Below, piece by piece: positions 1 through 7,191 of a stretch of 8,605 nucleotides of DNA. Within the stretch, counting starts at the first letter, position 1. Every line of letters begins with the position of its first letter. The notes beneath the pieces are model-generated. The model had not been told where the DNA came from, ran no database searches, and worked only from the letters and a program-made list of their open reading frames with translations. This DNA comes from Psychroflexus sp. (lineage in GTDB: Bacteria; Bacteroidota; Bacteroidia; Flavobacteriales; Flavobacteriaceae): assembly GCA_003565575.1 (NCBI GenBank), contig PXBV01000039.1:1-8605 (forward strand), given 5' to 3'. A program made the translations under genes and the position numbers.

Positions 1-1071
1 CCTGTTCATGAATATTCTAGAATATGCTTTTTTGATAAAATCCTTACAGATATTGGGGATAACCAAAGTATAGAAAACCACTTAAGCACCTACAGCTACC
101 GATTGAAAAATATGAGAAAGTTTTTAAAAGCTTGCGATGACAAAACTCTCTTTTTAATAGACGAATTTGGCACTGGAACAGATCCTGAGCTTGGAGGTGC
201 TTTAGCCGAAACTTTTCTAGAAGTTTTTCATGAAAACAAAGCATACGGTATCATTACTACGCATTACGCCAATTTGAAAATGATGGCCAATGAAAACGCT
301 GCTATTGTTAATGCGAATATGGCTTTTGACAGCTATACTATGGAGCCTCTATTTGAACTTAAACTAGGAGAAGCTGGAAGCTCTTTTACCTTTGAAGTGG
401 CACAGAAAAATGGGATTCCTTATAGCTTAATTAATAGAGCAAAGAAAAAGGTAGAACGCGGAAAAATACGTTTTGATAAAAGTATTGCCAAACTCCAAAT
501 GGAACGATCAAAATTGGCAAAAACTAATTCTGAACTGAAGTCAAAAACCGATGAAACCAGAAAGGAACAAGAAAAACTTGATGAAATCAATTCCAAAATC
601 CAGCAAAAACTTGAAAGTTACCAAGAACTCTACGATAGCAATCAACGAATGATAAGTATTGGGGAGAAAATTGATAAAATTGGTCTGCAATATTTTAATA
701 ATAAAAACAAAAAACAACTCTACTCCAATGTGCTAAAAATAGTAGAACGTGAAAATTCTAAGCGAATAAAACAAACCCGAAAGGAAGAAAAAATACAGAG
801 AGAAAAAGAGAAAAAAGTAAAGCAAGAGGCTCAAGAAAAGGTTGAAAAAATTAGAGCTAAAAAACAAAAAGAAAAGAAAAAAGAAGAAGAAAAACCTAAT
901 AAAGAACCTGTTAAACCAGTTTTTAGAGAAGGGGATTCTGTAAGATTATTTGACGGGAGAGCCGTTGGAACTATTGATAAGTTTGAAAAAGGAAAAGTTG
1001 TAGTAAATTACGGCATGTTTACTACAAGTGTATCTGATGACCAACTTGAACTTGTAAAACGGGCTAAGTGA
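1..1071 (+). CDS. MutS2-type DNA mismatch repair family ATPase, 5' end missing
   Basis: The frame is open from base 1, so the gene begins upstream; 356 C-terminal residues are visible. It belongs to the MutS/MutS2 ABC-type ATPases, which form DNA-clamping dimers; MutS2 proteins are linked to recombination control or ribosome rescue rather than classical mismatch repair. Visible in order are an FDxIxxDIGDxQSIE segment, an STYS signature like the ABC signature loop, a Walker B block LFLIDEFGTGTDPELGGALAE (acidic pair at bases 160-165), and the switch histidine in ITTHYANLK (base 262). A long charged coiled coil follows, very rich in Lys and Glu (about bases 430-900), then a small basic beta-rich tail (EGDSVRLFDGRAVGTI). 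Typical MutS2 continues into an Smr nuclease domain; here the protein stops after the tail. Walker A lies outside the window. The stop TGA overlaps the next gene's ATG (TGATG), so the two are probably translated together. The family call is firm; the exact role is not. Confidence 0.9.
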   Translation, partial: PVHEYSRICFFDKILTDIGDNQSIENHLSTYSYRLKNMRKFLKACDDKTLFLIDEFGTGTDPELGGALAETFLEVFHENKAYGIITTHYANLKMMANENAAIVNANMAFDSYTMEPLFELKLGEAGSSFTFEVAQKNGIPYSLINRAKKKVERGKIRFDKSIAKLQMERSKLAKTNSELKSKTDETRKEQEKLDEINSKIQQKLESYQELYDSNQRMISIGEKIDKIGLQYFNNKNKKQLYSNVLKIVERENSKRIKQTRKEEKIQREKEKKVKQEAQEKVEKIRAKKQKEKKKEEEKPNKEPVKPVFREGDSVRLFDGRAVGTIDKFEKGKVVVNYGMFTTSVSDDQLELVKRAK

Positions 1072-1487
1072 TGAGCATACCGGAAGGAAAAAAAATTGTA
1101 CTTTTTGATGGTGTTTGTAATTTTTGTAATGCTTCTGTAAGATTTATTATTAAAAGAGATAAAAAAGACATCTTTAGGTTTGCTCCTTTGGAAAGCAAGC
1201 TTGGAAGAGAACTTACAAATGAGCGCGGAATAGATACTTCTGAGATTGATTCAATCATTTTAATTGATCCTGGAAATGCTTATTACATAAAATCTACGGC
1301 TGCATTGGAAATCAGTAAAGATTTAAATAAATTATACCCACTATTGGGGTTTTTTCTATATTTACCCGAAGGCTTTAGAAATTTAATTTATGACTTTATT
1401 GCAAGACATAGATACAAGTGGTTTGGAAAATCTGAAACATGCCCAATGCCAACACCCGATGAACAGTCAAAATTTCTTGATATCTAA
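1071..1487 (+). CDS. DCC family thiol-disulfide oxidoreductase-like protein (DUF393)
   Basis: This 138-residue protein matches the DCC/DUF393 (YuxK-like) family, small cytoplasmic proteins with a predicted thioredoxin-like fold and no settled substrate. The N terminus reads IVLFDGVCNFCN, giving the family's DxxCxxC motif (Asp13, Cys16, Cys19). The FAPLES and INERGI-like region follows, then the hydrophobic LYPLLGFFLYLPEGFRNLIYDFIARHRYKWFGK block and a CPMPTPDEQ tail, all usual for the family. Length is normal at about 130-140 residues. I chose the ATG at 1071, which overlaps the upstream TGA stop; a GTG one codon earlier (1068) is possible. There is no clear Shine-Dalgarno sequence, so translational coupling to the MutS2-like gene is likely. 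Redox activity is inferred from the paired cysteines. A functional link to the upstream ATPase rests only on operon position. Confidence 0.88.
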   Translation: MSIPEGKKIVLFDGVCNFCNASVRFIIKRDKKDIFRFAPLESKLGRELTNERGIDTSEIDSIILIDPGNAYYIKSTAALEISKDLNKLYPLLGFFLYLPEGFRNLIYDFIARHRYKWFGKSETCPMPTPDEQSKFLDI

Positions 1488-1528
1488 ATAATTTTATTAT
1501 TTAAAATAAGCTGTATTCAAAACGAAAT

Positions 1529-1673
1529 GCCCTAGCCCCGATTGAAGCAACAGCCTCCTGCAGGGATTGGTTATTTTATGTAGTTGAAGCGAGGCGACCA
1601 GCGGAAGCCACGATGCGACTTACATAAACAACCAATAGCAGAGGAGCTAACGCTGAAAGCGGGATTTAGCTCC
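1529..1673 (+). ncRNA. Structured intergenic RNA element, Flavo-1-like
   Basis: The ends carry sequences that I recall from a family of structured elements scattered between genes in Flavobacteria: GCCCTAGCCCCGATTGAAGC on the left, and GAAAGCGGGA followed by TAGCTCC on the right. This probably corresponds to the Flavo-1 RNA motif, a predicted noncoding RNA of unknown function. Pairing supports one long folded unit: CCCG (1537-1540) with CGGG (1660-1663); CTCC and TGC (1555-1561) with GCA and GGAG (1638-1646), leaving a GA bulge; ATTGGTT (1566-1572) with AACCAAT (1630-1636); and TTTATGTA (1575-1582) with TACATAAA (1621-1628). The apical part (1583-1620) is GC-richer with only short pairings. 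No credible ORF runs through it. The plus strand is chosen from the remembered motif orientation. It could instead act as a 3' element of the upstream operon. The structure is well supported; the family name is less certain. Confidence 0.65.
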
Positions 1674-1691
1674 AAATTCAAATTAATAATT

Positions 1692-1713
1692 TAGCTGTTT
1701 TTTGTTTCAGCTA
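1692..1713. repeat. Short inverted repeat downstream of fumarylacetoacetase
   Basis: TAGCTG (1692-1697) and CAGCTA (1708-1713) can form a 6-bp hairpin with a 10-base loop made mostly of T on the plus strand. It lies just past the 3' end of the leftward fumarylacetoacetase gene and past the RNA element on the plus strand. No clean T run follows the stem on either strand, so calling it a terminator would be weak. Confidence 0.3.
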
Positions 1714-1733
1714 GGGTGAAGTTAAGTATGACT

Positions 1734-3014
1734 TTAAAACTTAAATACGGGTAGAATTTTGGTTGAAACTTCTCCAAAGCCTATTCTCACTTCATAATTT
1801 TGACAATACCCACGGATAATAACTGTGTCTTTATCTTCTATAAATCTTCGCTCTTGTCCACCTTTTAGTTTAAGCGGTTTTGAACCATTCCAAGATAGTT
1901 CTAACATAGATCCGTAAGAGTCTGGCGTGGGGCCTGAAATAGTACCACTTGCCATCATATCTCCACTATTAACGGGACATCCGTTGATGGTGTGATGCGC
2001 CAATTGTTGGCTCATATTCCAATACATGTACTTAAAATTTGATTTGGCAATAATACTTTCCTCACATCTGTCTGGTTGAATGGAGACGGACAAATTGATA
2101 TCAAAACTTTTTTTTCCTGTGGTTTGAAGGTAAGGTAAAAGTGGTTTTACGGGTTTTGGGCCTTCTACTCTAAAGGGTTCTAGCGCGTCTAAAGTAACAA
2201 TCCATGGGGAGATGGAACAACCAAAGTTTTTACCTAAAAACGGGCCTAGGGGTTCGTATTCCCATTTTTGCAAATCTCTTGCACTCCAATCGTTAAATAA
2301 GACCATGCCAAAAATATAATTTTCTGCTTCGGATGCTGGTATAGGCTCACCTAATACGTTGCTGGCAGTGGTGATAAAGGCCATTTCTAGTTCAAAATCC
2401 AAGAGTCTGGTGGGTCCAAATATGGGAGTGTCTGAGCCTTTAGGTAATTTTTGTCCTTGTGGTCTATGTAAAGGAATACCGCTAGGAATAATAGAAGAAC
2501 TTCTTCCGTGATAACCAATAGGAGCGTGCAACCAATTGGGCAGTAGGGCGTTTTCTGGATCTCGGAACATTTTGCCAACATTAGTGGCATGTTCTTTACT
2601 TGAGTAAAAATCTGTGTAATCTCCAACTTGAACGGGCATCTGCATTTCTATTTCATCCAAAGTGAATAGAACGGTTTCCCTATCTTTTAGGTTTTGCTTT
2701 AATTCGTCATTGGTGACATCAAAAAGTTCTGCAACTCGGTTCCTTACCGCTCTCCACGTTTTCCTCCCATCTGCTATAAAATCATTAAGGCTGTCTTGTA
2801 AAAAAATATCATCTGTAAGTGCAATTCCTTTGAAGTAACCCAACTGATGTAATGCTCCCAAATCTATAGCATAATCTCCTATACGGGTTCCAATTGTTAT
2901 AATATCATCACGCGTTAGAAACACTCCAAAAGGTATATTTTGGATTGGAAAATCTGTATTATCTGGAAGATCTAGCCATGTTTTTCTTGCTGGATCATTT
3001 GCTTTAATAGACAT
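1734..3014 (-). CDS. fahA: Fumarylacetoacetase (fumarylacetoacetate hydrolase)
   Basis: This 426-residue cytoplasmic enzyme cleaves 4-fumarylacetoacetate into fumarate and acetoacetate, the last step of tyrosine/phenylalanine catabolism (EC 3.7.1.2). The N-terminal domain (about 1-120) is followed by the catalytic FAH fold. GDYTDFYSSKEHATNVGKMFR supplies Asp135 and His142. FELEMAF supplies metal ligands Glu208 and Glu210, NDWSARDLQKWEY supplies Asp242, and LGKNFG supplies Lys262. These align with mouse Asp126, His133, Glu199, Glu201, Asp233 and Lys253 at a constant offset of nine. MASGTISG and the SMLELSWNG loop (Glu372) complete the site. The frame extends 24 codons further to an ATG at 3086, but MSIKANDP at 3014 is preferred: family length fits, and a promoter box lies inside the extension. 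The other tyrosine-pathway genes are not in the window. It is divergent from glyA. Confidence 0.95.
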   Translation of the reverse strand: MSIKANDPARKTWLDLPDNTDFPIQNIPFGVFLTRDDIITIGTRIGDYAIDLGALHQLGYFKGIALTDDIFLQDSLNDFIADGRKTWRAVRNRVAELFDVTNDELKQNLKDRETVLFTLDEIEMQMPVQVGDYTDFYSSKEHATNVGKMFRDPENALLPNWLHAPIGYHGRSSSIIPSGIPLHRPQGQKLPKGSDTPIFGPTRLLDFELEMAFITTASNVLGEPIPASEAENYIFGMVLFNDWSARDLQKWEYEPLGPFLGKNFGCSISPWIVTLDALEPFRVEGPKPVKPLLPYLQTTGKKSFDINLSVSIQPDRCEESIIAKSNFKYMYWNMSQQLAHHTINGCPVNSGDMMASGTISGPTPDSYGSMLELSWNGSKPLKLKGGQERRFIEDKDTVIIRGYCQNYEVRIGFGEVSTKILPVFKF

Positions 3015-3056
3015 ATAGTGCGGTTTGTTGGTTGAAATTAATCTTAAATCTTCCTT

Positions 3057-3064
3057 CAAATATA
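3057..3064 (-). promoter_or_regulatory. Putative -7 promoter box for fumarylacetoacetase
   Basis: On the minus strand this reads TATATTTG, an exact match to the flavobacterial TAnnTTTG box. Transcription would start near 3050, giving a leader of about 35 bases before the ATG at 3014. It supports that start over the ATG at 3086, which would lie upstream of the transcript. No convincing TTG -33 element is seen at the expected distance. Confidence 0.45.
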
Positions 3065-3096
3065 TTATTTTAACCGTATTTACCATTCTAATTACT

Positions 3097-3104
3097 TAAT
3101 TTTG
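3097..3104 (+). promoter_or_regulatory. Putative -7 promoter box for glyA
   Basis: TAATTTTG matches the Bacteroidota TAnnTTTG box and lies 27 bases before the glyA ATG, so the leader would be about 20 bases. A clear TTG -33 element is missing, and in such AT-rich DNA the match could be chance. Confidence 0.4.
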
Positions 3105-3131
3105 AAACATATTTAACTTTAAAATTTTGCG

Positions 3132-4415
3132 ATGAAAGATCAAGCCATTCTAGATTTAATTCTTGAAGAAAAAAACAGACAATTAAACGGCTTAGAATTA
3201 ATTGCGAGTGAGAACTTTGCAAGCCAAGATGTTATGGATGCGGCTGGCTCCGTATTAACAAATAAGTACGCTGAAGGTTATCCTGGCAAGAGGTATTATG
3301 GTGGCTGTGAAGTTGTAGATAAAGTTGAAGACCTTGCAAGAGAGCGTTTAAAAACACTATTTGGAGCAGAATATGCAAATGTACAACCCCACTCTGGGTC
3401 TCAAGCCAATACTGCCGTTTTCTCTATTTGTTTGAAACCTGGGGATACTATTTTAGGTTTTGACCTTTCGCATGGTGGTCACTTAACTCACGGTTCTCCT
3501 GTAAATTTTTCTGGTAAACTTTACAATCCTGTATTTTATGGGGTAGACCAAGAAACTGGACGCATAGATTATAAAATGGTGAGAGAAATTGCTCATAAAG
3601 AAAAACCTAAGATGATTATTGCTGGTGCGTCTGCATATTCTAGGGAAATAGACTATAAAACATTTAGAACAATTGCAGATGAAGTTGGTGCTATCTTACT
3701 AGCAGATATGGCACATCCAGCAGGTTTAATTGCTGCGGGTTTACTTCAAAGCCCTGTACAGCATTGCCATATTGTAACATCTACTACTCATAAAACCATA
3801 AGAGGACCTAGAGGTGGCATCATTTTGATGGGCAAAGACTTTGAAAATCCGTTTGGAGAAAAGTTGAAGAATGGAAAACTCAAAAAAATGTCTAGCCTAC
3901 TAGATAGTTCTGTCTTTCCTGGCAACCAAGGTGGCCCTTTGGAACATATTATTGCGGCAAAGGCTGTAGCATTTGGTGAAGCCTTAACCGATGAGTTTAT
4001 TGAATATCAAAAACAAGTGATAAAAAATGCGGACGCTTTGGCTAAAGCTTTTGTTGAAAGAGATTATAAAATTATTTCTGGTGGAACAGACAATCACATG
4101 ATTCTTATTGACTTAAGAAACAAAAACATCAGTGGAAAACAAGCTGAAGAAGCCCTTGGAGTTGCGAGTATCACTGTGAACAAAAATATGGTTCCTTTTG
4201 ATGATAAGTCTCCATTTGTAACATCTGGTATTAGAATTGGGACTCCAGCTGTTACTACTAGGGGTTTAGTAGAGGATGACATGTTGAAGATTGTCAATCT
4301 AATTGATGAGGTTATCAATAACTTTGAAAACAAAGCCCACTTAGAGAGCATAAGAGAACAAGTTCATACAATGATGAGTAAAAAGCCTCTTTTTGCAGAG
4401 ACCGTAAAAAGTTAG
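3132..4415 (+). CDS. glyA: Serine hydroxymethyltransferase
   Basis: This 427-residue PLP enzyme interconverts serine and glycine with tetrahydrofolate and 5,10-methylene-tetrahydrofolate, the main cytoplasmic source of one-carbon units (EC 2.1.2.1). Family landmarks in order are LELIASENFAS (21-31), the NKYAEGYPGKRYYGG block (44-58), PHSGSQAN (86-93), DLSHGGHLTHG (111-121), and DMAHPAG with Asp192 and His195 at the cofactor. TSTTHKTIRGPRGG carries the PLP-binding Lys221, and FPGNQGGPLEHIIAAKAVAF follows. The C-terminal domain includes SGGTDNHMILIDLRN and TSGIRIGTPAVTTRG. Length fits the family (E. coli GlyA has 417). The ATG at 3132 gives the expected N terminus; I see no Shine-Dalgarno sequence, as is usual in Bacteroidota. 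It appears monocistronic, with its own promoter box and a strong terminator just downstream. I looked for a glycine riboswitch, but the leader is too short to hold one. Confidence 0.97.
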   Translation: MKDQAILDLILEEKNRQLNGLELIASENFASQDVMDAAGSVLTNKYAEGYPGKRYYGGCEVVDKVEDLARERLKTLFGAEYANVQPHSGSQANTAVFSICLKPGDTILGFDLSHGGHLTHGSPVNFSGKLYNPVFYGVDQETGRIDYKMVREIAHKEKPKMIIAGASAYSREIDYKTFRTIADEVGAILLADMAHPAGLIAAGLLQSPVQHCHIVTSTTHKTIRGPRGGIILMGKDFENPFGEKLKNGKLKKMSSLLDSSVFPGNQGGPLEHIIAAKAVAFGEALTDEFIEYQKQVIKNADALAKAFVERDYKIISGGTDNHMILIDLRNKNISGKQAEEALGVASITVNKNMVPFDDKSPFVTSGIRIGTPAVTTRGLVEDDMLKIVNLIDEVINNFENKAHLESIREQVHTMMSKKPLFAETVKS

Positions 4416-4443
4416 TTGGATACTTAATTGTTCTCAATTCTTT

Positions 4444-4475
4444 AACACCCTTTATAATTCTGAAGGGTGTTTTTT
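4444..4475 (+). terminator. Intrinsic terminator of glyA
   Basis: AACACCCTT (4444-4452) pairs perfectly with AAGGGTGTT (4463-4471), a 9-bp stem with a 10-base loop, followed by T through 4475. The T run overlaps the stop codon (4474-4476) of the convergent lipoprotein gene. On the minus strand the same hairpin is followed by a mixed A/T sequence without a T run, so it is probably efficient only for glyA. Confidence 0.85.
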
Positions 4476-6021
4476 ATTGCTCAAATTCAGTACTTTGATA
4501 AGCGCCTAAATCAGGCCGCTGTGTTCTATCTCTACCAAGAATATCTGACGGAACTTGATTTGCTGTGTCTGGATTTCCCGCTCCTCTGGCAGGTGATTCA
4601 TTACTAATGATCAATTGATTTGTATTCACATCCAAAAATTGTGGAACCTCATTTAAGATTAAATTGTCAAAACGAACAGTGTTCTCAAAATCATAAAGCG
4701 CATCTGACGAAAAACGATTAGTAGTGTCATTAAATCTTATGAGACAGTTCTCAAATTTATAATTAAAAGCAGCTCCTTCATCTCTGTTAAAAATCAATTC
4801 AATAGCTTCATTCCCGTAAATGATACAATTGCTAAAAGTAGCTTCAACCAAATCTGAAACAAATAATGTTTCTCCAGCTAAAAGATTATTTTCAATTAAT
4901 ACTGCAGGAAATTGTCTAAAACTATTTCTCCAATAATTGGCAAACGTAGAATGTCTAAAGTTATAGCGACCACCTAAAGATAAGTTTAAAGAAGCTTGGC
5001 CACTATTATTGATCACCAAATTCTCACCATCTACAAAGCCCGTTCTGGCAAGAAGACCCACATTGGCAGAATTATAAATTTGTGTATTTTTAAGGGTTAA
5101 CGTGGGTTCTTCTCCTCCATCGTTGGAATCCATCAAAATACCAACAGTTGAATTTTTGATTGTAACGTGATTAAAAACATGACCCGTACTGCCTTGAGTA
5201 AGCCATAAAGCCGCCCATTGACCTGGAACATCACTAAAAGAGGGCTCTAATCTATCACCTTGAAAAATGATTTCATTTTCAAGTAAAGTTTGGTCTTCAC
5301 TAAGTTCACCTATGGCTTTTATAGTAGACCCATTAGAAGCTATGAGACCACTGTTATCATGAAAGTGGATGCGTGCACCAGGTTCAATATGTAAGGTGGA
5401 GCCAGAGGGCACGCCTGCAAACCCATATATAACATAAGGCTTCTCATTTGTGAACCGTAGTTGAGTTTCATCTAAAATAAATCCATTAATTTGAACTTGC
5501 CCACCTTCTTCATCTAAGCCTAAACTTAAAGTTTCTGTTGAGCCATCTTCAAAACGTTCAGGAAATAAAAAATGAGCATCTTGGACAAGTGTCACCAACT
5601 CTATTTGTTGTTGATTACTGCCAGAATCAAAATTAATTTGGTCTGTATACAAGAAAGAGGTTTCGCCTTGAGTTAGAGTTTCGATATTAGCAGTTACTTC
5701 TACAAAAACAAAGATGCTATCTCTCGCTAACACATTGATGTCTGAAATCTGCTGACCAGCAACACCGTCAACATTTAGTCTAAAGTTTGAATTTACTCCT
5801 TGATTAAGCGCAATGGATGGAATATTAATATCTTGACTGCTTTTATTATAAACCTTAAAACTGTATGTACTGGACCCAATTGTGGAAAATACAGTATCTA
5901 AAAAAAGAGTGTCTTTTGAAAATTCTAATTGCCCAAAGCTGGGTTCTAGTTCGAAATCGTCTCTACAAGACGTACACAAAATCAAACTCAAAAGAACCAG
6001 CACTACTATATTTTTTTTCAT
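4474..6021 (-). CDS. Predicted lipoprotein with right-handed beta-helix region
   Basis: The 515-residue protein starts MKKNIVVLVLLSLILCTSCRDD, a lipoprotein-type signal peptide with Cys19 as the likely lipidated residue, so it should be anchored at the outer or inner membrane. About residues 25-150 are rich in beta strands and resemble an ASH/HYDIN-like immunoglobulin fold (YSFKVYNKSSQDINIPSIAL, DSIFVFVEVTAN). About 190-460 look like a right-handed parallel beta-helix: repeated short strands with Asn-rich turns (FNHVTIKNSTVGILM, LKNTQIYNSANVGLL, FSNCIIYGNEAIELIF). The C terminus (SPARGAGNPDT, then ILGRDRTQRPDLGAYQ) resembles the end motif of beta-helix proteins named choice-of-anchor Q. I cannot identify catalytic residues; polysaccharide binding or cleavage is possible but unproven. 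The ATG at 6021 is preferred over an in-frame one at 6045 because it places the signal peptide at the N terminus. It lies 37 bases after the cyclotransferase gene, probably in one operon. Confidence 0.8.
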   Translation of the reverse strand: MKKNIVVLVLLSLILCTSCRDDFELEPSFGQLEFSKDTLFLDTVFSTIGSSTYSFKVYNKSSQDINIPSIALNQGVNSNFRLNVDGVAGQQISDINVLARDSIFVFVEVTANIETLTQGETSFLYTDQINFDSGSNQQQIELVTLVQDAHFLFPERFEDGSTETLSLGLDEEGGQVQINGFILDETQLRFTNEKPYVIYGFAGVPSGSTLHIEPGARIHFHDNSGLIASNGSTIKAIGELSEDQTLLENEIIFQGDRLEPSFSDVPGQWAALWLTQGSTGHVFNHVTIKNSTVGILMDSNDGGEEPTLTLKNTQIYNSANVGLLARTGFVDGENLVINNSGQASLNLSLGGRYNFRHSTFANYWRNSFRQFPAVLIENNLLAGETLFVSDLVEATFSNCIIYGNEAIELIFNRDEGAAFNYKFENCLIRFNDTTNRFSSDALYDFENTVRFDNLILNEVPQFLDVNTNQLIISNESPARGAGNPDTANQVPSDILGRDRTQRPDLGAYQSTEFEQ

Positions 6022-6058
6022 AAAACAATATAACGTAAAAATCAATTGCTACGTAAAG

Positions 6059-7102
6059 CTACTTTTCTACAAGCTCAACTTCAAAAAGCTGATCCCAATT
6101 TTTTCCTGTTACAAACAAACGTCCAGATTCTTTGTGATATGCAATACCATTTAAAACATCAAGCCTTGAATGTTGCTTCACTTGATCCCTAAGACCTCTA
6201 AAATCCACAACTCCATCTACTGCACCCGTTTGAGGGTCAATGATGACTACTCCATCTTTTTGATAAGTATTAGCAAAAATCTTTCCTTCTATCCACTCAA
6301 GTTCATTTAACTGATTCAAGACAGTTTTATTAGTGGTAGGTTGTATAAAATACTCCTCCTCCAAACTATCTTTATTCAAAATCCAAATTTTATCTGTACC
6401 ATCACTTTTATAAAATTTTTCACCATCATTACATAAACCCCAACCCTCTTTACTATCTGTGTAAGCAAACTTATTCAATAATTCAAAGGTATTTAAATCA
6501 TATATTAATCCTTCTTGTGCTTGCCAAGTTAATTGATAGATTTTATCATTCAAAATACTGAGTCCTTCACCAAAATAAAAATCGGCTAACTTAACCTCAC
6601 GAAGTACTTCCCCTGTTTCATAATTGGTTTTACGCAAAGTAGACTTTCCACGCTGACCCGTGCTTTCATATAAAGTGTCTCCAAAAAATTCAAGACCTTG
6701 AGTATATGCTTCTATATCATGTGGAAATCTATTTATAATTTTATAGGAATAAAGTTTAGGCTTTTGATGGTTGAGAATTCTTATTGCTTCAGATAATTTT
6801 ACAGATTCTCCGTCTATGCTTATATTCACTTCTAAAGTGTGATTTCCCAACATCATATCTGTAAGCGCTATTGAAAATTGATTAGAAAGTTCAATATTAA
6901 CAACACGATTTTGAAAACTTAGCTGTACAGAATTAACCTCATGATCTTTAAAAGCCTTTACAGTACCTCGAAGCGTGTCTAATAGAGTTAAATTTTTAGA
7001 ATTATTCTCTAATTGAATTTTAAAATCTTTTGACAAATCTTCATCGCAGGATAAAAGAATAACACCTAAAAATATGACTCCCAACAATTTAAAAAAACGC
7101 AT
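6059..7102 (-). CDS. Glutaminyl-peptide cyclotransferase-like lipoprotein
   Basis: The 347-residue protein begins MRFFKLLGVIFLGVILLSCDED, a lipoprotein signal with lipobox LLSC (Cys19). Residues about 25-115 form a beta-rich, probably Ig-like N-terminal domain. Residues about 117-347 match the glutamine cyclotransferase family of the plant (papaya) type, a five-bladed beta-propeller that converts N-terminal Gln to pyroglutamate and releases ammonia. Matching landmarks are FPHDIEAYTQGLEF, LYESTGQRGKS (Glu146 is the candidate catalytic glutamate, by analogy with the papaya enzyme), EGLSILNDKIYQLTW, EGWGLCNDGEKFYKSDGT, LNELEWIEGKIFANTY and LNGIAYHKESGRLFVTGKNW. The start is fixed by the signal peptide; no strong ribosome binding site or exact promoter box is visible upstream. 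It is first in a leftward pair with the beta-helix lipoprotein and divergent from ffs. Activity would be exported; the substrates are unknown. Confidence 0.9.
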   Translation of the reverse strand: MRFFKLLGVIFLGVILLSCDEDLSKDFKIQLENNSKNLTLLDTLRGTVKAFKDHEVNSVQLSFQNRVVNIELSNQFSIALTDMMLGNHTLEVNISIDGESVKLSEAIRILNHQKPKLYSYKIINRFPHDIEAYTQGLEFFGDTLYESTGQRGKSTLRKTNYETGEVLREVKLADFYFGEGLSILNDKIYQLTWQAQEGLIYDLNTFELLNKFAYTDSKEGWGLCNDGEKFYKSDGTDKIWILNKDSLEEEYFIQPTTNKTVLNQLNELEWIEGKIFANTYQKDGVVIIDPQTGAVDGVVDFRGLRDQVKQHSRLDVLNGIAYHKESGRLFVTGKNWDQLFEVELVEK

Positions 7103-7156
7103 GACTTAATTTTTTAAAATACTGAGTAAAAATAAGGAATTAGAACAAAAAACAGC

Positions 7157-7186
7157 TTGTTGACTTTAAATAAGATTGTATATTTG
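7157..7186 (+). promoter_or_regulatory. Flavobacterial sigma-A type promoter of ffs
   Basis: TTG at 7157-7159 (with a second TTG at 7160-7162) lies 19 bases before TATATTTG at 7179-7186, an exact TAnnTTTG box. The predicted start falls at about 7190-7193, exactly where the SRP RNA helix begins. Position and match together make this the best-supported promoter in the window. Confidence 0.8.
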
Positions 7187-7191
7187 CAACC

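Noticed and set aside
103..105. TTG at 103 as the start of the MutS2-like gene
   Set aside because: The frame is open back to base 1 and the upstream residues match the conserved ATPase core, so the gene simply begins outside the window.
1566..1636. Long inverted repeat considered as an insertion-sequence or MITE end
   Set aside because: The repeat is nested symmetrically inside a larger paired RNA fold with known-looking flanks; no target-site duplication or transposase is seen.
3015..3086. N-terminal extension of fumarylacetoacetase beginning at the ATG at 3086
   Set aside because: The 24 extra residues do not resemble the family, the remaining 426 residues match its usual length, and a promoter box lies inside the extension.
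5882..6154. A 90-codon plus-strand frame across the junction of the two lipoprotein genes
   Set aside because: It is antisense to two well-supported coding ends, its sequence is low in complexity, and no family features are visible.
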